DNA of 20,671 nucleotides from CAZVCG01 sp964626265 (GCA_964626265.1 CAZVCG010000034.1:1-20671); one strand, 5' to 3'; positions 1-6,580 are shown, numbered from the stretch's first letter. The notes: a model not told the origin generated them from the sequence alone. Program-made: numbers and translations.

Positions 1-55
1 CGAACCCTCATAGCCAGCTTGGAAGGCTGGAGCTTTACCACTAAGCTACACCCGC
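1..55 (-). tRNA. tRNA-Gly (TCC anticodon), 3' part cut by window edge
   Basis: Read on the minus strand, the 5' acceptor half GCGGGTG is followed by a D-arm (TAGCTTAGTGGTAAAGC) and an anticodon arm with stem CCAGC/GCTGG. The 7-base loop CTTCCAA gives anticodon TCC, which reads glycine GGA/GGG codons. The sequence then runs into the start of the T-arm (GGGTTCG) before the window ends, so the 3' half and any encoded CCA are not visible. A plausible promoter lies just upstream. The gene is transcribed away from the operon at 1.2-6.3 kb. Confidence 0.92.
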
Positions 56-74
56 GCCCTTTACGGAATGCCGA

Positions 75-103
75 AAACTAGACCAATTTTTGTGCCCCTT
101 CAA
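75..103 (-). promoter_or_regulatory. candidate promoter of tRNA-Gly
   Basis: On the minus strand a TTGAAG -35-like box (103 to 98) and a TAGTTT -10-like box (80 to 75) are separated by exactly 17 bp. Transcription would start near position 68, leaving a leader of about 13 nt before the mature tRNA 5' end at 55. This rests on box similarity and spacing alone. Confidence 0.35.
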
Positions 104-216
104 CCTTTTAAGGCCAATTTGGTCGCCCCTTGCGGACTTCTCCCTATCCCCCTAGGATAAATTAACAATGTATTTAGGCTCTTGCCCTTAAGATATTATA
201 AACAATGGAGATTGCT

Positions 217-1155
217 ATGCGCTACGGCTCTTTTATCGCGGCAGCCTTGCTGCTTTTTTCGGTATCCGGCTCTCAAGCTCAAACGAGCGTTTTATTGCCT
301 TGCGAAGGCGCTAACTGCAACGCCAATAACGCTAACACAACTTCCGTGCCCAACCTGGGCCTCGCGCCGTCTGATGCGCAAACGCCTACTAACCAGGCAA
401 CGCCTCAGTTGGAGTCGAACAAGGAAGTGATCGCTCCTAAACCGGTTACGTCGGATGCGCCGCAGACGCCTCAAGACTTACCTAAACCCCCTGTGCTCAA
501 CAGCATTACTCCTGGTGGAGCCGCATCGACAAATTATCAAACCGAAGAAGAGAGGCTTCAGTCGCTTGCGCGTCAATACAATATCCCGCTCGAGTCTTTG
601 AAACCGACTTTTTCCGACCCTGAGGCCCGCAAATACTACGAGCAAAAGGAAAGAAGGAAAATTCGCGAGCCCATCATCGTCAACGACGCCGACGCTCTCT
701 CAAATCCTGCGTCCGTCGAAGAGATAACCAGCAAGTTTCCGAACAAGATAACGGTAAGCGTCTCCTCATCCTATATGTGGGGCAACGGCGACATCAAAAC
801 CGTTCAGGATGCGCTCGGATACGGACCGAAGGAAATTTCTCTCAATTGCCAGTTCATGGTCAAAACGAAGCTTTCGACGGACAAAGGAGCGTACGGCGCC
901 AAAGTCTTCTCCGGCCAACAAGGCGTCATTAAATACGAGGGAACATACAGCAACTTGGCCTATGTCGGTTACGCCGTATGCAAACGCCCCACCCAGGCGT
1001 TGCCAAAGAAAGGCAGCGTGATATTTAAAATGGGCAACATGTATGCTTTGCAACTCAAAAGTTTTATCGCATGCAACGCGCCTGCGCAAAAATCGTTTTC
1101 ATTCGTAACTCTCCGCTACCTCGGCGACAACAAGGGCGAATGCGGATATCAATAG
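217..1155 (+). CDS. secreted Cys-containing protein of unknown function
   Basis: A 312-aa protein with a typical Sec signal peptide: short basic start, hydrophobic core (FIAAALLLFSV) and an A-x-A type cleavage site ending near residue 22 (GSQA). Residues about 25-110 are low-complexity, rich in Pro, Thr, Gln and Asn, like a linker or wall-spanning segment. A more ordered C-terminal part (about 165-312) contains scattered cysteines (in LNCQF, AVCKRP, IACNAP, GECGYQ) that could form disulfides in the periplasm. I chose the ATG at 217 over the in-frame ATG at 205 because GGAG at 207-210 is a ribosome site 6 nt before 217, and the 205 ATG overlaps it. It is a single-gene unit ending at a strong terminator. 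I do not recognise the family; export is the only supported property. Confidence 0.75.
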   Translation: MRYGSFIAAALLLFSVSGSQAQTSVLLPCEGANCNANNANTTSVPNLGLAPSDAQTPTNQATPQLESNKEVIAPKPVTSDAPQTPQDLPKPPVLNSITPGGAASTNYQTEEERLQSLARQYNIPLESLKPTFSDPEARKYYEQKERRKIREPIIVNDADALSNPASVEEITSKFPNKITVSVSSSYMWGNGDIKTVQDALGYGPKEISLNCQFMVKTKLSTDKGAYGAKVFSGQQGVIKYEGTYSNLAYVGYAVCKRPTQALPKKGSVIFKMGNMYALQLKSFIACNAPAQKSFSFVTLRYLGDNKGECGYQ

Positions 1156-1172
1156 ACATATAGGATAAAACG

Positions 1173-1201
1173 AAAAAGGCGCCCTAAACGGCGCCTTTTT
1201 T
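1173..1201. terminator. bidirectional intrinsic terminator
   Basis: A perfect 6-bp stem GGCGCC/GGCGCC (1178-1183 and 1190-1195) with a 6-nt loop is flanked by five A on the left (1173-1177) and six T on the right (1196-1201). It therefore works in both directions, closing the secreted-protein gene on plus and the grxD end of the pur operon on minus. The grxD stop codon (1202-1200) touches the T run, so the two convergent units share one terminator. Confidence 0.9.
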
Positions 1202-1541
1202 ATTCGCCGATGACAGGCGCGATGCCCGACAAGACGGTTTCCAGCTCGCCTGTCTGAAACATCTCGCGCACGATGTCCGCGCCGCCGATAAACGTGCCTC
1301 TGATATAAAGCTGCGGAGCGTTGGGCCAGTCGCTGTAAAGCTTAAGCCCGCTTTTCAGGCCTGGGTCGGCCAGCACGTCGATGCTTTTGTATTTCACGTC
1401 GAGCATCCCCAGCATCTGCACCATTTGAGCGGAAGGACTGCATTGGGGAAACACGGGCGTGCCGTTCATGAAAAGAACGATTTCGTTGTTTTCGACTTCC
1501 ATCCGAATGCGATCGAGAACGCTGGCGTCGTTTTCGGACAT
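1200..1541 (-). CDS. grxD: monothiol glutaredoxin (Grx4 family) with altered active site CSPS
   Basis: A 113-aa single-domain Grx4-type glutaredoxin. These proteins bridge a [2Fe-2S] cluster using the Cys of a CGFS motif and glutathione, and pass clusters on, often together with BolA. Family landmarks are present: GTPVFPQC (27-34), the WPNAPQLY stretch with the cis-Pro at 76, and GGADIVREM (86-94). Two signature positions depart from the family. The CGFS motif reads Cys34-Ser-Pro-Ser, and the Lys usual before Gly-Thr-Pro (KGTP), which helps bind glutathione, is Asn26. The length is normal and the frame intact, so this is not a decayed gene. It is the last gene of the operon, 11 nt after bolA, and its stop abuts the terminator. 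Family assignment is firm; retained cluster function is uncertain. Confidence 0.9.
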   Translation of the reverse strand: MSENDASVLDRIRMEVENNEIVLFMNGTPVFPQCSPSAQMVQMLGMLDVKYKSIDVLADPGLKSGLKLYSDWPNAPQLYIRGTFIGGADIVREMFQTGELETVLSGIAPVIGE

Positions 1542-1552
1542 GGCTGCGAACC

Positions 1553-1804
1553 CTATCTCGCTTCTGCCTGTTGATAGACCGCGGGAGGCGCGGTTTTCAG
1601 AGTTACCGTTCTAAGTGAAGTCCCGATATGACCTTGCAAAGCCTTATAGACCATCCGGTGTTGATCGACCGGAGCGACGCCATAAAAGGATTCGCTTTCG
1701 ACATAGGCCGCGTAATGCTCGCCGTTGCCGCGCAAGTCCTGCAATTCAACGCACGCGTCGGGCAACAACTCCTTGATAAGGTCAACTATGTCTTCGGGAT
1801 GCAT
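1553..1804 (-). CDS. BolA-family protein (IbaG/YrbA-like), usual cluster-ligand His replaced
   Basis: An 83-aa BolA-like protein, partner of monothiol glutaredoxin in [2Fe-2S] trafficking. The fold signature QHRMVYKAL (48-56) and the GEHYAAYV loop with His30 are clear. In the family the segment after the second helix usually reads LHAL.xxT, with an invariant His that ligates the shared cluster. Here it reads SLRTVTLKT, with Arg65 at that position (codon AGA). The start is the ATG at 1804; an in-frame TTG at 1807 directly before it is less likely. No strong ribosome site is visible (AGAAG well upstream). It sits 20 nt downstream of the yoeB-like toxin and 11 nt upstream of grxD. Adjacent bolA-grxD after purL is the usual alphaproteobacterial order. 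Confidence 0.85.
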   Translation of the reverse strand: MHPEDIVDLIKELLPDACVELQDLRGNGEHYAAYVESESFYGVAPVDQHRMVYKALQGHIGTSLRTVTLKTAPPAVYQQAEAR

Positions 1805-1824
1805 CAAACGCGTTCTTCTAACCC

Positions 1825-2091
1825 CTATTCATAATGAGTCCACATGCGCAGCACTTTAACGATACGCTCGTCCTCATAAACTTGATAAACGAGCCTATGC
1901 TGAACATTGATGCGCCGTGAATATGCCCCCGTAAGATCCCCGGAAAGCTTCTCATACGTTGGAGGATTCTTGAATGGATCTTCAGCAATCAATCTAAGTA
2001 GCTCTACCGCTTTCGGCCTGAGACCGCTTGAATCCAGCTTACGCGAATCCTTTTTCGCTTGCCGCGTGTATTCAAGTTTCCACAGGCTCAC
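1825..2091 (-). CDS. yoeB: Txe/YoeB-family ribosome-dependent mRNA endonuclease toxin
   Basis: An 88-aa protein matching YoeB along its whole length. YoeB toxins bind the 50S subunit and cleave mRNA in the ribosomal A site. Diagnostic segments are PPTYEKLSGDLTGAYSRR (43-60), NVQHRLVYQV (62-71) and the C-terminal MWTHYE. The last holds the conserved His-Tyr pair of the active site, and the Glu of YEKL and the Arg of the HRLVY segment are also present. Its start overlaps the stop of the upstream antitoxin by 4 nt (ATGA), typical of yefM-yoeB pairs and ensuring antitoxin is made first. All key residues are intact, so the toxin is probably active. The pair lies between purL and bolA, genes usually adjacent in relatives. 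Confidence 0.92.
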   Translation of the reverse strand: MSLWKLEYTRQAKKDSRKLDSSGLRPKAVELLRLIAEDPFKNPPTYEKLSGDLTGAYSRRINVQHRLVYQVYEDERIVKVLRMWTHYE

Positions 2092-2345
2092 TCGTCAAGC
2101 TCTTTCCAGCCCAAATCATGAGTGCAATCTTCGTGATTCTCTTTCATCCCCTGTATGATAGACTCGCGCATTCCCGGAATTGATGTGAGATAAAGAGTCT
2201 CTTGTATACCGCTCCAATCTTCTTTTGAGATCAGAACGGCATCGGCACGGCGGCCTTTGATGAAAATAGGCTCATGGCTCTCCGCCGCCTGATCGATCAG
2301 ACGGTAAAGCTTTTCACGGGCTTCGCTGGCGGTAAGAATATCCAT
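2088..2345 (-). CDS. yefM: YefM/Phd-family antitoxin
   Basis: An 85-aa antitoxin of the Phd/YefM fold. The N-terminal half (MDILTASEAREKLYRLID, then EPIFIKGRRADAVLISKEDW) is the DNA-binding dimer domain, and the acidic, less ordered C-terminal half (about 50-85) would wrap and neutralise the YoeB toxin encoded just downstream. I chose the ATG at 2345. A longer reading from TTG at 2381 would place the operator palindromes inside the coding region and add a basic extension not usual for the family. No Shine-Dalgarno is visible before 2345, and a -10-like GATAAT ends only 4 nt upstream, so the message may be leaderless. Expression is probably self-repressed through the paired CGTACG palindromes. 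Confidence 0.9.
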   Translation of the reverse strand: MDILTASEAREKLYRLIDQAAESHEPIFIKGRRADAVLISKEDWSGIQETLYLTSIPGMRESIIQGMKENHEDCTHDLGWKELDE

Positions 2346-2349
2346 AAAG

Positions 2350-2372
2350 ATTATCGTACGCTTTTTCGTACG
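2350..2372 (-). promoter_or_regulatory. operator/promoter of the yefM-yoeB module
   Basis: Two identical 6-bp palindromes CGTACG (2355-2360 and 2367-2372) have centres exactly 12 bp apart. This resembles the known E. coli yefM-yoeB operator, where two palindromes with TGTACA cores are also spaced 12 bp centre to centre. A -10-like GATAAT (minus strand, 2355-2350) abuts the proximal palindrome, so a bound repressor would block RNA polymerase. A -35 box is not clear; TTGAAA at 2381-2376 is 20 bp from the -10, which is too far for a strong promoter. Confidence 0.6.
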
Positions 2373-2456
2373 ACTTTTCAAGGGTTATTTTTCACGTTTT
2401 ATCATATAGATAGCGGTAGCGCGGGGTTCCAACCCAACGTATATCGGGAAAAAACC

Positions 2457-4670
2457 CTACCCGCCCATATACTTCGGCAACCATTCCTCATGCGTCTTGC
2501 GCAATTGGGCCAGATCGAGATTCGTTCCTGCCAAGGTTATCGCGTCCCCGCCCGTTTGACCAAGGAGAAGTACAGGTATTCCAGCCGAGTCGGCCTTGGC
2601 CATGAACGCGTCGCTGTCCTTGACCGTCACGACATACCGCGCCTGATCCTCGCCAAACCAGAATCCGGCATCCGTTGCGGAAACGGACAGATCACACCCA
2701 ATGTCGCCAGCCAAAGCCATCTCGGCCACGGCGACCAGCAACCCGCCGTCCGCCACGTCATGGCAAGCCGTCACGCCGCCTTCGGCAATCAGATTACGTA
2801 CGAACTTTCCGTGACGGCGTTCTTCCGTCAAGTTCACGGGCGGCGGTGCGCCCTCTTCCTTGCCATGGATCATGCTCAGATATAGCGACTGGCCGATATG
2901 ACCCTTGGTCTTGCCGATAACGAAAATAGCCTCGCCGTCAGCCTTAAAGCCGATCGTCGTGTGCTTAGTCACGTCTTCCAAAAGACCCACGCCGCCGATG
3001 ACGGGCGCGGGATAGATCGGCTCGCCGTTCGTCTCGTTGTAAAGGCTGCAATTGCCGGAAACGACCGGATAATCCAGCGCGCGGCAAGCCTCGTCGATAC
3101 CCTGAATGGCGCCGACGAATTGGCCCATGATGCGCGGCTTTTCCGGATTGCCGAAGTTCATGTTGTCCGTAATGGCGATCGGCGTACCGCCCACGGCGCA
3201 AATATTGCGGTACGTTTCCGCGACGGCCTGCCTGCCGCCCATGACGGGATCGGCGAAGCAATAACGCTGCGTGCAATCCGTCGTCATCGCGAGGCCCTTG
3301 TTCGTGCCGTGTACGCGCACAAGCGCAGCGTCGCCGCCCGAATTGATGACCGTATCCGCGCCGACCTGGCTGTCATACTGCTCCCAGATCCAGCGGCGCG
3401 AGCACAATTCTTCCGTGCCCATCATCTTTTCAAGCGTGCCGAGCAACGTCGCGCCTTTCGGCAACGGGTATTTCGCCGCGTCAATTTCCGGTTGCGGCGG
3501 CGTCGTTTCATAGGGACGCTTGTAAACGGGCGACTTCTCCACTAGCGGATCGACCTTAATATCCACCTCGACCTTGCCGTTGCGCAAACACACAATGCGG
3601 CCCGTGTCGGTCATCTTTCCGATGACGGCGAAATCCAGCTCCCACTTGCGGAAGATGCGCTCGGCCTCGGCTTCGCGCCCGGGCTTCAACACCATCAACA
3701 TGCGTTCCTGGCTTTCCGAGAGCATGATTTCATACGCGCTCATCTTCGTTTCGCGAAGCGGCACTTTATCTAAATCAAGCTCGATGCCAAGCTGACCTTT
3801 CGACGCCATCTCGACCGCCGAAGATGTCAGCCCCGCCGCGCCCATATCCTGAATGGCGATAATCGCATCGCCTTCCATCAATTCGAGACACGCTTCGATA
3901 AGCAATTTTTCCGTAAACGGATCGCCGACCTGCACAGTGGGACGCTTGGCATCCGCGTTCGCGTCGAACTCGCCCGAAGCCATCGTCGCGCCCTTGATGC
4001 CGTCGCGCCCAGTCTTAGAGCCGACATAAACGACTGGATTACCGACGCCTGCCGCCTTGGAGGTGAAAATCTTGTTCGCCTTGGCGACGCCCACCGTCAT
4101 CGCGTTGACGAGATTGTTGCCGTTATAGCTTTTATGGAAACTTGTCTCGCCGCCGACCGTCGGCACGCCCACGCAATTGCCATACCCGCCGATGCCCGCG
4201 ACAACGCCCGCGATCAGCGATTTCGTCTTCGGGTGGCTTATCTCGCCGAAACGCAGAGCGTTCAGGTTGGCGATAGGCCGCGCGCCCATCGTGAATACGT
4301 CGCGCAAGATGCCGCCAACGCCCGTCGCCGCGCCCTGATAGGGCTCGATGAACGACGGATGGTTATGGCTTTCCATCTTGAAGATCGCGGCCAGCCCGTC
4401 TCCAATATCGATCACGCCAGCGTTTTCGCCAGGACCGATCAACACGCGCTTGCCTGTGGTCAACAATGTCTTCAGCCACACGCGTGTCGACTTGTACGAG
4501 CAATGCTCCGACCACATCGCGGCGAACACGCCGAACTCGGCTTCCGTCGGCTCGCGCCCCAGCACGTCGAGCAACACACCATATTCGTCCCGGGCCATGT
4601 TGTGCTCGGAAATCAGCTTCTCGATTTCGGGAGAGATGTTCAGTTTGTTCATCGTCGCAGACTTGCTCAT
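2457..4670 (-). CDS. purL: phosphoribosylformylglycinamidine synthase subunit PurL
   Basis: A 737-aa small-type PurL, the ATP-dependent amidotransferase subunit that turns FGAR into FGAM in purine synthesis using ammonia from PurQ. It contains the conserved SEHCSYK (54-60), a GPGENAG loop (79-85), the SHNHPS ATP/metal motif (101-106), GAATGVGGILRD (113-124), and in the second half VSGNCSLYNET and CHDVADGGL. The length is normal for the bacterial PurL that works with separate PurQ and PurS. The ATG at 4670 overlaps the stop of a short upstream frame (ATGA). GAGGGG lies 6 nt before it, inside a copy of the purQ 3' end. A later ATG (residue 7) is less likely. No purS is seen in the window. Confidence 0.97.
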   Translation of the reverse strand: MSKSATMNKLNISPEIEKLISEHNMARDEYGVLLDVLGREPTEAEFGVFAAMWSEHCSYKSTRVWLKTLLTTGKRVLIGPGENAGVIDIGDGLAAIFKMESHNHPSFIEPYQGAATGVGGILRDVFTMGARPIANLNALRFGEISHPKTKSLIAGVVAGIGGYGNCVGVPTVGGETSFHKSYNGNNLVNAMTVGVAKANKIFTSKAAGVGNPVVYVGSKTGRDGIKGATMASGEFDANADAKRPTVQVGDPFTEKLLIEACLELMEGDAIIAIQDMGAAGLTSSAVEMASKGQLGIELDLDKVPLRETKMSAYEIMLSESQERMLMVLKPGREAEAERIFRKWELDFAVIGKMTDTGRIVCLRNGKVEVDIKVDPLVEKSPVYKRPYETTPPQPEIDAAKYPLPKGATLLGTLEKMMGTEELCSRRWIWEQYDSQVGADTVINSGGDAALVRVHGTNKGLAMTTDCTQRYCFADPVMGGRQAVAETYRNICAVGGTPIAITDNMNFGNPEKPRIMGQFVGAIQGIDEACRALDYPVVSGNCSLYNETNGEPIYPAPVIGGVGLLEDVTKHTTIGFKADGEAIFVIGKTKGHIGQSLYLSMIHGKEEGAPPPVNLTEERRHGKFVRNLIAEGGVTACHDVADGGLLVAVAEMALAGDIGCDLSVSATDAGFWFGEDQARYVVTVKDSDAFMAKADSAGIPVLLLGQTGGDAITLAGTNLDLAQLRKTHEEWLPKYMGG

Positions 4671-4810
4671 TTCAAACCCCTCACCAAGCTCTCGAACACC
4701 GCCGCGCCCACCCTAATCCCTCCCCCCTTGCGGGAGAGGAAGCAAAAACCTGGGCTTACTTTGTAAGCCCTTGGTTTTTGCAGGTGGGGGGTCGCTTTCC
4801 GGTAAAACAT
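4667..4810 (-). CDS. 47-codon relay ORF across a REP-like palindrome, ending in a purQ-like tail
   Basis: The open frame starts at ATG 4810, one base after the stop of the preceding mini-ORF (TAATATG), and ends in a TGA overlapping the purL start. Its last 13 residues, GAAVFESLVRGLK, are nearly the same as the C-terminus of PurQ (GAAVFESLVRGIR). The first two thirds are the translation of a palindromic repeat and probably have no fold. The likely value of the frame is to carry ribosomes from the toxin module to purL and to supply the purL ribosome site (GAGGGG). It may equally be a relic of the original purQ end. No protein function is claimed. Confidence 0.35.
   Translation of the reverse strand: MFYRKATPHLQKPRAYKVSPGFCFLSRKGGGIRVGAAVFESLVRGLK
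4716..4795. repeat. REP-like palindromic element
   Basis: The core is a long hairpin: GCAAAAACCTGGGCTTAC (4742-4759), a TTT loop, and its near-perfect complement (4763-4781) with one extra base. Around it a C-rich arm (TCCCTCCCCCCTTGCGGGAG, 4720-4739) faces a G-rich arm (GGTGGGGGG, 4783-4791). Elements of this type, whose spurious translation reads like HPNPSPLAGE, are scattered in many proteobacterial genomes. It lies between two purQ-tail copies and leaves the minus-strand frame open across it, as Rickettsia palindromic elements do. Confidence 0.7.
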
Positions 4811-4811
4811 A

Positions 4812-4874
4812 TTATCCAATCCCCCTCGCCAAACTCGCGAACACCGCCAAGCTGTCGCGGCCATTACTTTTCAT
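4812..4874 (-). CDS. 20-aa mini-ORF copying the purQ C-terminus
   Basis: The ATG at 4874 overlaps the stop of the 61-aa gene (TGATG). The frame encodes 20 residues and ends at TAA 4812; its last 11, AVFASLARGIG, align with AVFESLVRGIR at the PurQ C-terminus. An old, diverged duplicate of the purQ 3' end is the simplest reading. The overlapping start and stop and the persistence of the frame suggest it is still translated, at least as a coupling device. Whether a stable peptide is made cannot be seen. Confidence 0.4.
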   Translation of the reverse strand: MKSNGRDSLAVFASLARGIG

Positions 4875-5059
4875 CAACGCACACCCTTATCTTTTTGAAT
4901 CATTGCTTCTGCCTCTTCAGGCGTAATTTCAACCGATTTCCCGTCCCTCCAAATGACAAGTTTTGTATTTGTCCTACGCGCTGTCTCGATCGCTTTCAGC
5001 GCTCCGGCGTGTACGCCTTCTATAACATGTGGTATGAAGATTTCATTCGTTTGGGTCAT
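4874..5059 (-). CDS. 61-aa putative antitoxin/partner of the zeta-like kinase
   Basis: A small soluble protein (61 aa) with a helical N-terminal half, a short strand-like stretch (KLVIWRDGKSVEI) and an acidic helical end (TPEEAEAMIQKD). It starts 2 nt after the toxin stop, so it is co-translated with it, and small proteins of this kind commonly accompany short zeta/COG4185 kinases as presumed antitoxins. The order toxin first, antitoxin second is the reverse of the classical epsilon-zeta operon. The antitoxin role is inferred from position and size only; the protein does not resemble epsilon. Confidence 0.6.
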   Translation of the reverse strand: MTQTNEIFIPHVIEGVHAGALKAIETARRTNTKLVIWRDGKSVEITPEEAEAMIQKDKGVR

Positions 5060-5061
5060 GT

Positions 5062-5649
5062 CTAGCCTTTGGCAGTTTTCAGGATTTCATTCCATACTTC
5101 GCTTATATAGACCTTCCATTCTATATCAAATTTTTGTGCAATTAATTGGGAAATATCTGTCATAGGCAGTGTGCTGTCAAAAATACTGCATTCATCAACA
5201 AGAGGCAAATAGAGATTGACGAGGTTGACAAGACTGCGTTTGTAACGCCTTTCAATGTCTGCAGCCGGAACATCGTGCCCGCCTTGGGCTACGCGTAATC
5301 TCACGCGATCCTTGGCCATAGTGGCATTGGGCAACCAAAGATAAAGCAAGCCAAGCCTGTATCCCTCCTTTTTGGCTTCCTTCATTTTTTCGGTAAACAT
5401 CAATCCTGAACCCGTCGCCTCAAAAGCAAAACTTTTCTTTTCGACAATCAATTCATCGATCCGTTGCAACATGACCCTGCCTGCGGCTATGGGCTGTCCA
5501 TAAGGATTAAGGGGATTTAATCCCTTCGCAATTTCATCGGCGTTGACAAACTCATAAACGGATAAAAAATCTGGCAATAACGACAAAGCAGCAGTCGTTT
5601 TCCCTGCCCCATTCGGCCCTGCAATCATATAGAGCAGGGGCTGATTCAC
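5062..5649 (-). CDS. zeta-toxin-like P-loop kinase (COG4185 type)
   Basis: A 195-aa P-loop protein. Walker A is GPNGAGKTT (11-19). It is followed by FVNADEIAKGL (34-44), with the Asp expected to contact substrate, and FAFEATGSG (74-82), a hallmark of zeta-type kinases. A basic arginine-containing segment (DRVRLRVAQGG, then ERRYKRS) resembles the lid that grips phosphate. Zeta toxins phosphorylate UDP-N-acetylglucosamine and block cell-wall synthesis; the target of short COG4185 members is less certain. Translation starts at GTG 5649, overlapping the purQ stop by 4 nt (GTGA), with GAGGGG 6 nt before it inside the purQ tail. It separates purQ from purL, whose products act as one complex. Confidence 0.85.
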   Translation of the reverse strand: MNQPLLYMIAGPNGAGKTTAALSLLPDFLSVYEFVNADEIAKGLNPLNPYGQPIAAGRVMLQRIDELIVEKKSFAFEATGSGLMFTEKMKEAKKEGYRLGLLYLWLPNATMAKDRVRLRVAQGGHDVPAADIERRYKRSLVNLVNLYLPLVDECSIFDSTLPMTDISQLIAQKFDIEWKVYISEVWNEILKTAKG

Positions 5650-6308
5650 CTAATCCCCCTCACCAAACTCTCAAAAACGGCCGCGCCGTCGGTGCAGCCG
5701 TGCAAATCTTCCGAAACGCGCTCTGGATGCGGCATCATGCCCAGCACGTTGCCTTTTTCGTTCGTAATCCCCGCAATGTCATGCGCCGCGCCGTTCGGGT
5801 TCTGCAGATAACGGAATACCACTTGCCCGTTGTCTTCAATCTTCTTGAGCGTTTCCGGCTCGGCGAAAAAGTTCCCTTCGCCGTGCGCGATGGGAATACG
5901 CAACTCCTGCCCTTTCTGATAAAGACGCGCAAAATTGTTGTCGTTATTCTCGACCTTGAGTTTCACCGATTTGCAAATGAACTTTAGGCTTTTGTTGCGC
6001 AACAAAATGCCCGGCAAAAGTTGCGTTTCGCACAAAATCTGGAAACCGTTGCAGATGCCCATGACATGCACGCCTTTTTTGGCTTGAGCGATAACCTCGC
6101 GCATCACGGGCGAATGGGCGGCCATAGCCCCCGTTCTCAGATAATCGCCATAGGAAAACCCGCCCGGCAGAACAATCAGGTCGAGCTTGGGAAGCTCGGT
6201 GTCCGCATGCCAGATCATCTTGGGCTTTTTGCCCGTCGCGCGCTCCAGCGCTACGGCAGTATCACGATCGCAATTTGAGCCGGGAAAAACGACAACAGCA
6301 GCTTCCAT
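5646..6308 (-). CDS. purQ: phosphoribosylformylglycinamidine synthase glutaminase subunit PurQ
   Basis: A 220-aa class I glutamine amidotransferase that releases ammonia from glutamine for PurL. The nucleophile elbow MGICNGFQIL holds Cys86, and MMPHPERV holds His194 and Glu196, completing the triad. LPGGFSYGDYLRTGA (48-62) gives the oxyanion-strand motif typical of PurQ, and AHGEGNFF (141-148) is also present. The length is standard. The stop overlaps the toxin GTG. The last 15 codons (5646-5690) exist in two further diverged copies downstream. The start at 6308 is the first ATG with the expected N-terminus (AAVVVFPGSNCD). It appears to be the first protein gene of the operon; the 479 bp upstream hold a structured RNA with a terminator. 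Confidence 0.97.
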   Translation of the reverse strand: MEAAVVVFPGSNCDRDTAVALERATGKKPKMIWHADTELPKLDLIVLPGGFSYGDYLRTGAMAAHSPVMREVIAQAKKGVHVMGICNGFQILCETQLLPGILLRNKSLKFICKSVKLKVENNDNNFARLYQKGQELRIPIAHGEGNFFAEPETLKKIEDNGQVVFRYLQNPNGAAHDIAGITNEKGNVLGMMPHPERVSEDLHGCTDGAAVFESLVRGIR

Positions 6309-6420
6309 GGGCTTGCAGCCTCACATTAGGATAAGATACGGATTCCGAAGGCAATCTAGTGGCCTTATCCCCCTGTGGCAAGGCCAAGAACCTTCAGCAC
6401 AAGCCACTGATTTTCCCAAC

Positions 6421-6453
6421 AAAAAAGGCCGGGGCGGAAATTTCCCCGGCCTT
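6421..6453 (-). terminator. intrinsic terminator upstream of purQ
   Basis: A stem of AAGGCCGGGG (6425-6434) with CCCCGGCCTT (6444-6453) and a 9-nt loop is followed on the minus strand by TTTTTT (6426-6421). On plus only two T follow the stem, so it acts on minus-strand transcripts. No minus-strand protein gene lies directly upstream within the window; the nearest feature is the structured RNA described above. Confidence 0.8.
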
Positions 6454-6580
6454 CCTTATAGCGGCTCACGCATGTATGGACGCATGACCGCTTGTTTATG
6501 ACGTCTCCTGCCCCCTACCAACGGGCAGAATGAAGTTTCCCTGCGTTTATTATGTTGAGTTAAATAATATATTCACCGCC
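6421..6580 (-). ncRNA. candidate structured RNA: small RNA or attenuating leader of purQ
   Basis: On the minus strand three hairpins follow one another. The first is CTGCCC/GGGCAG (6528-6508). The second is a 12-bp stem with 8-nt loop and one bulged G (6492-6460), built around AGCGG/CCGCT. The third is a terminator stem (6453-6425) followed by six T. Two pairs of the second stem are G-U on minus but would be A-C mismatches on plus, which, with the T run, fixes the direction. The 5' end is not defined; the AT-rich stretch near 6545-6600 could hold a promoter. The terminator lies 113 nt before purQ, so transcripts reaching purQ from this side must read through. I do not recognise a known riboswitch class. 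Confidence 0.4.

Noticed and set aside
205..430. ATG 205 as start of the secreted protein, and the overlapping frame at 182-430
   Set aside because: The ATG at 205 overlaps the ribosome site for 217, and the 182 frame reads out of register through the signal-peptide region of the better gene.
4134..4766. Long plus-strand open frames opposite purL (for example 210 aa here and 215 aa at 2898-3545)
   Set aside because: They lie antisense to a gene with full family conservation, have no ribosome sites and unlikely amino-acid composition; they are shadows of a GC-rich gene.
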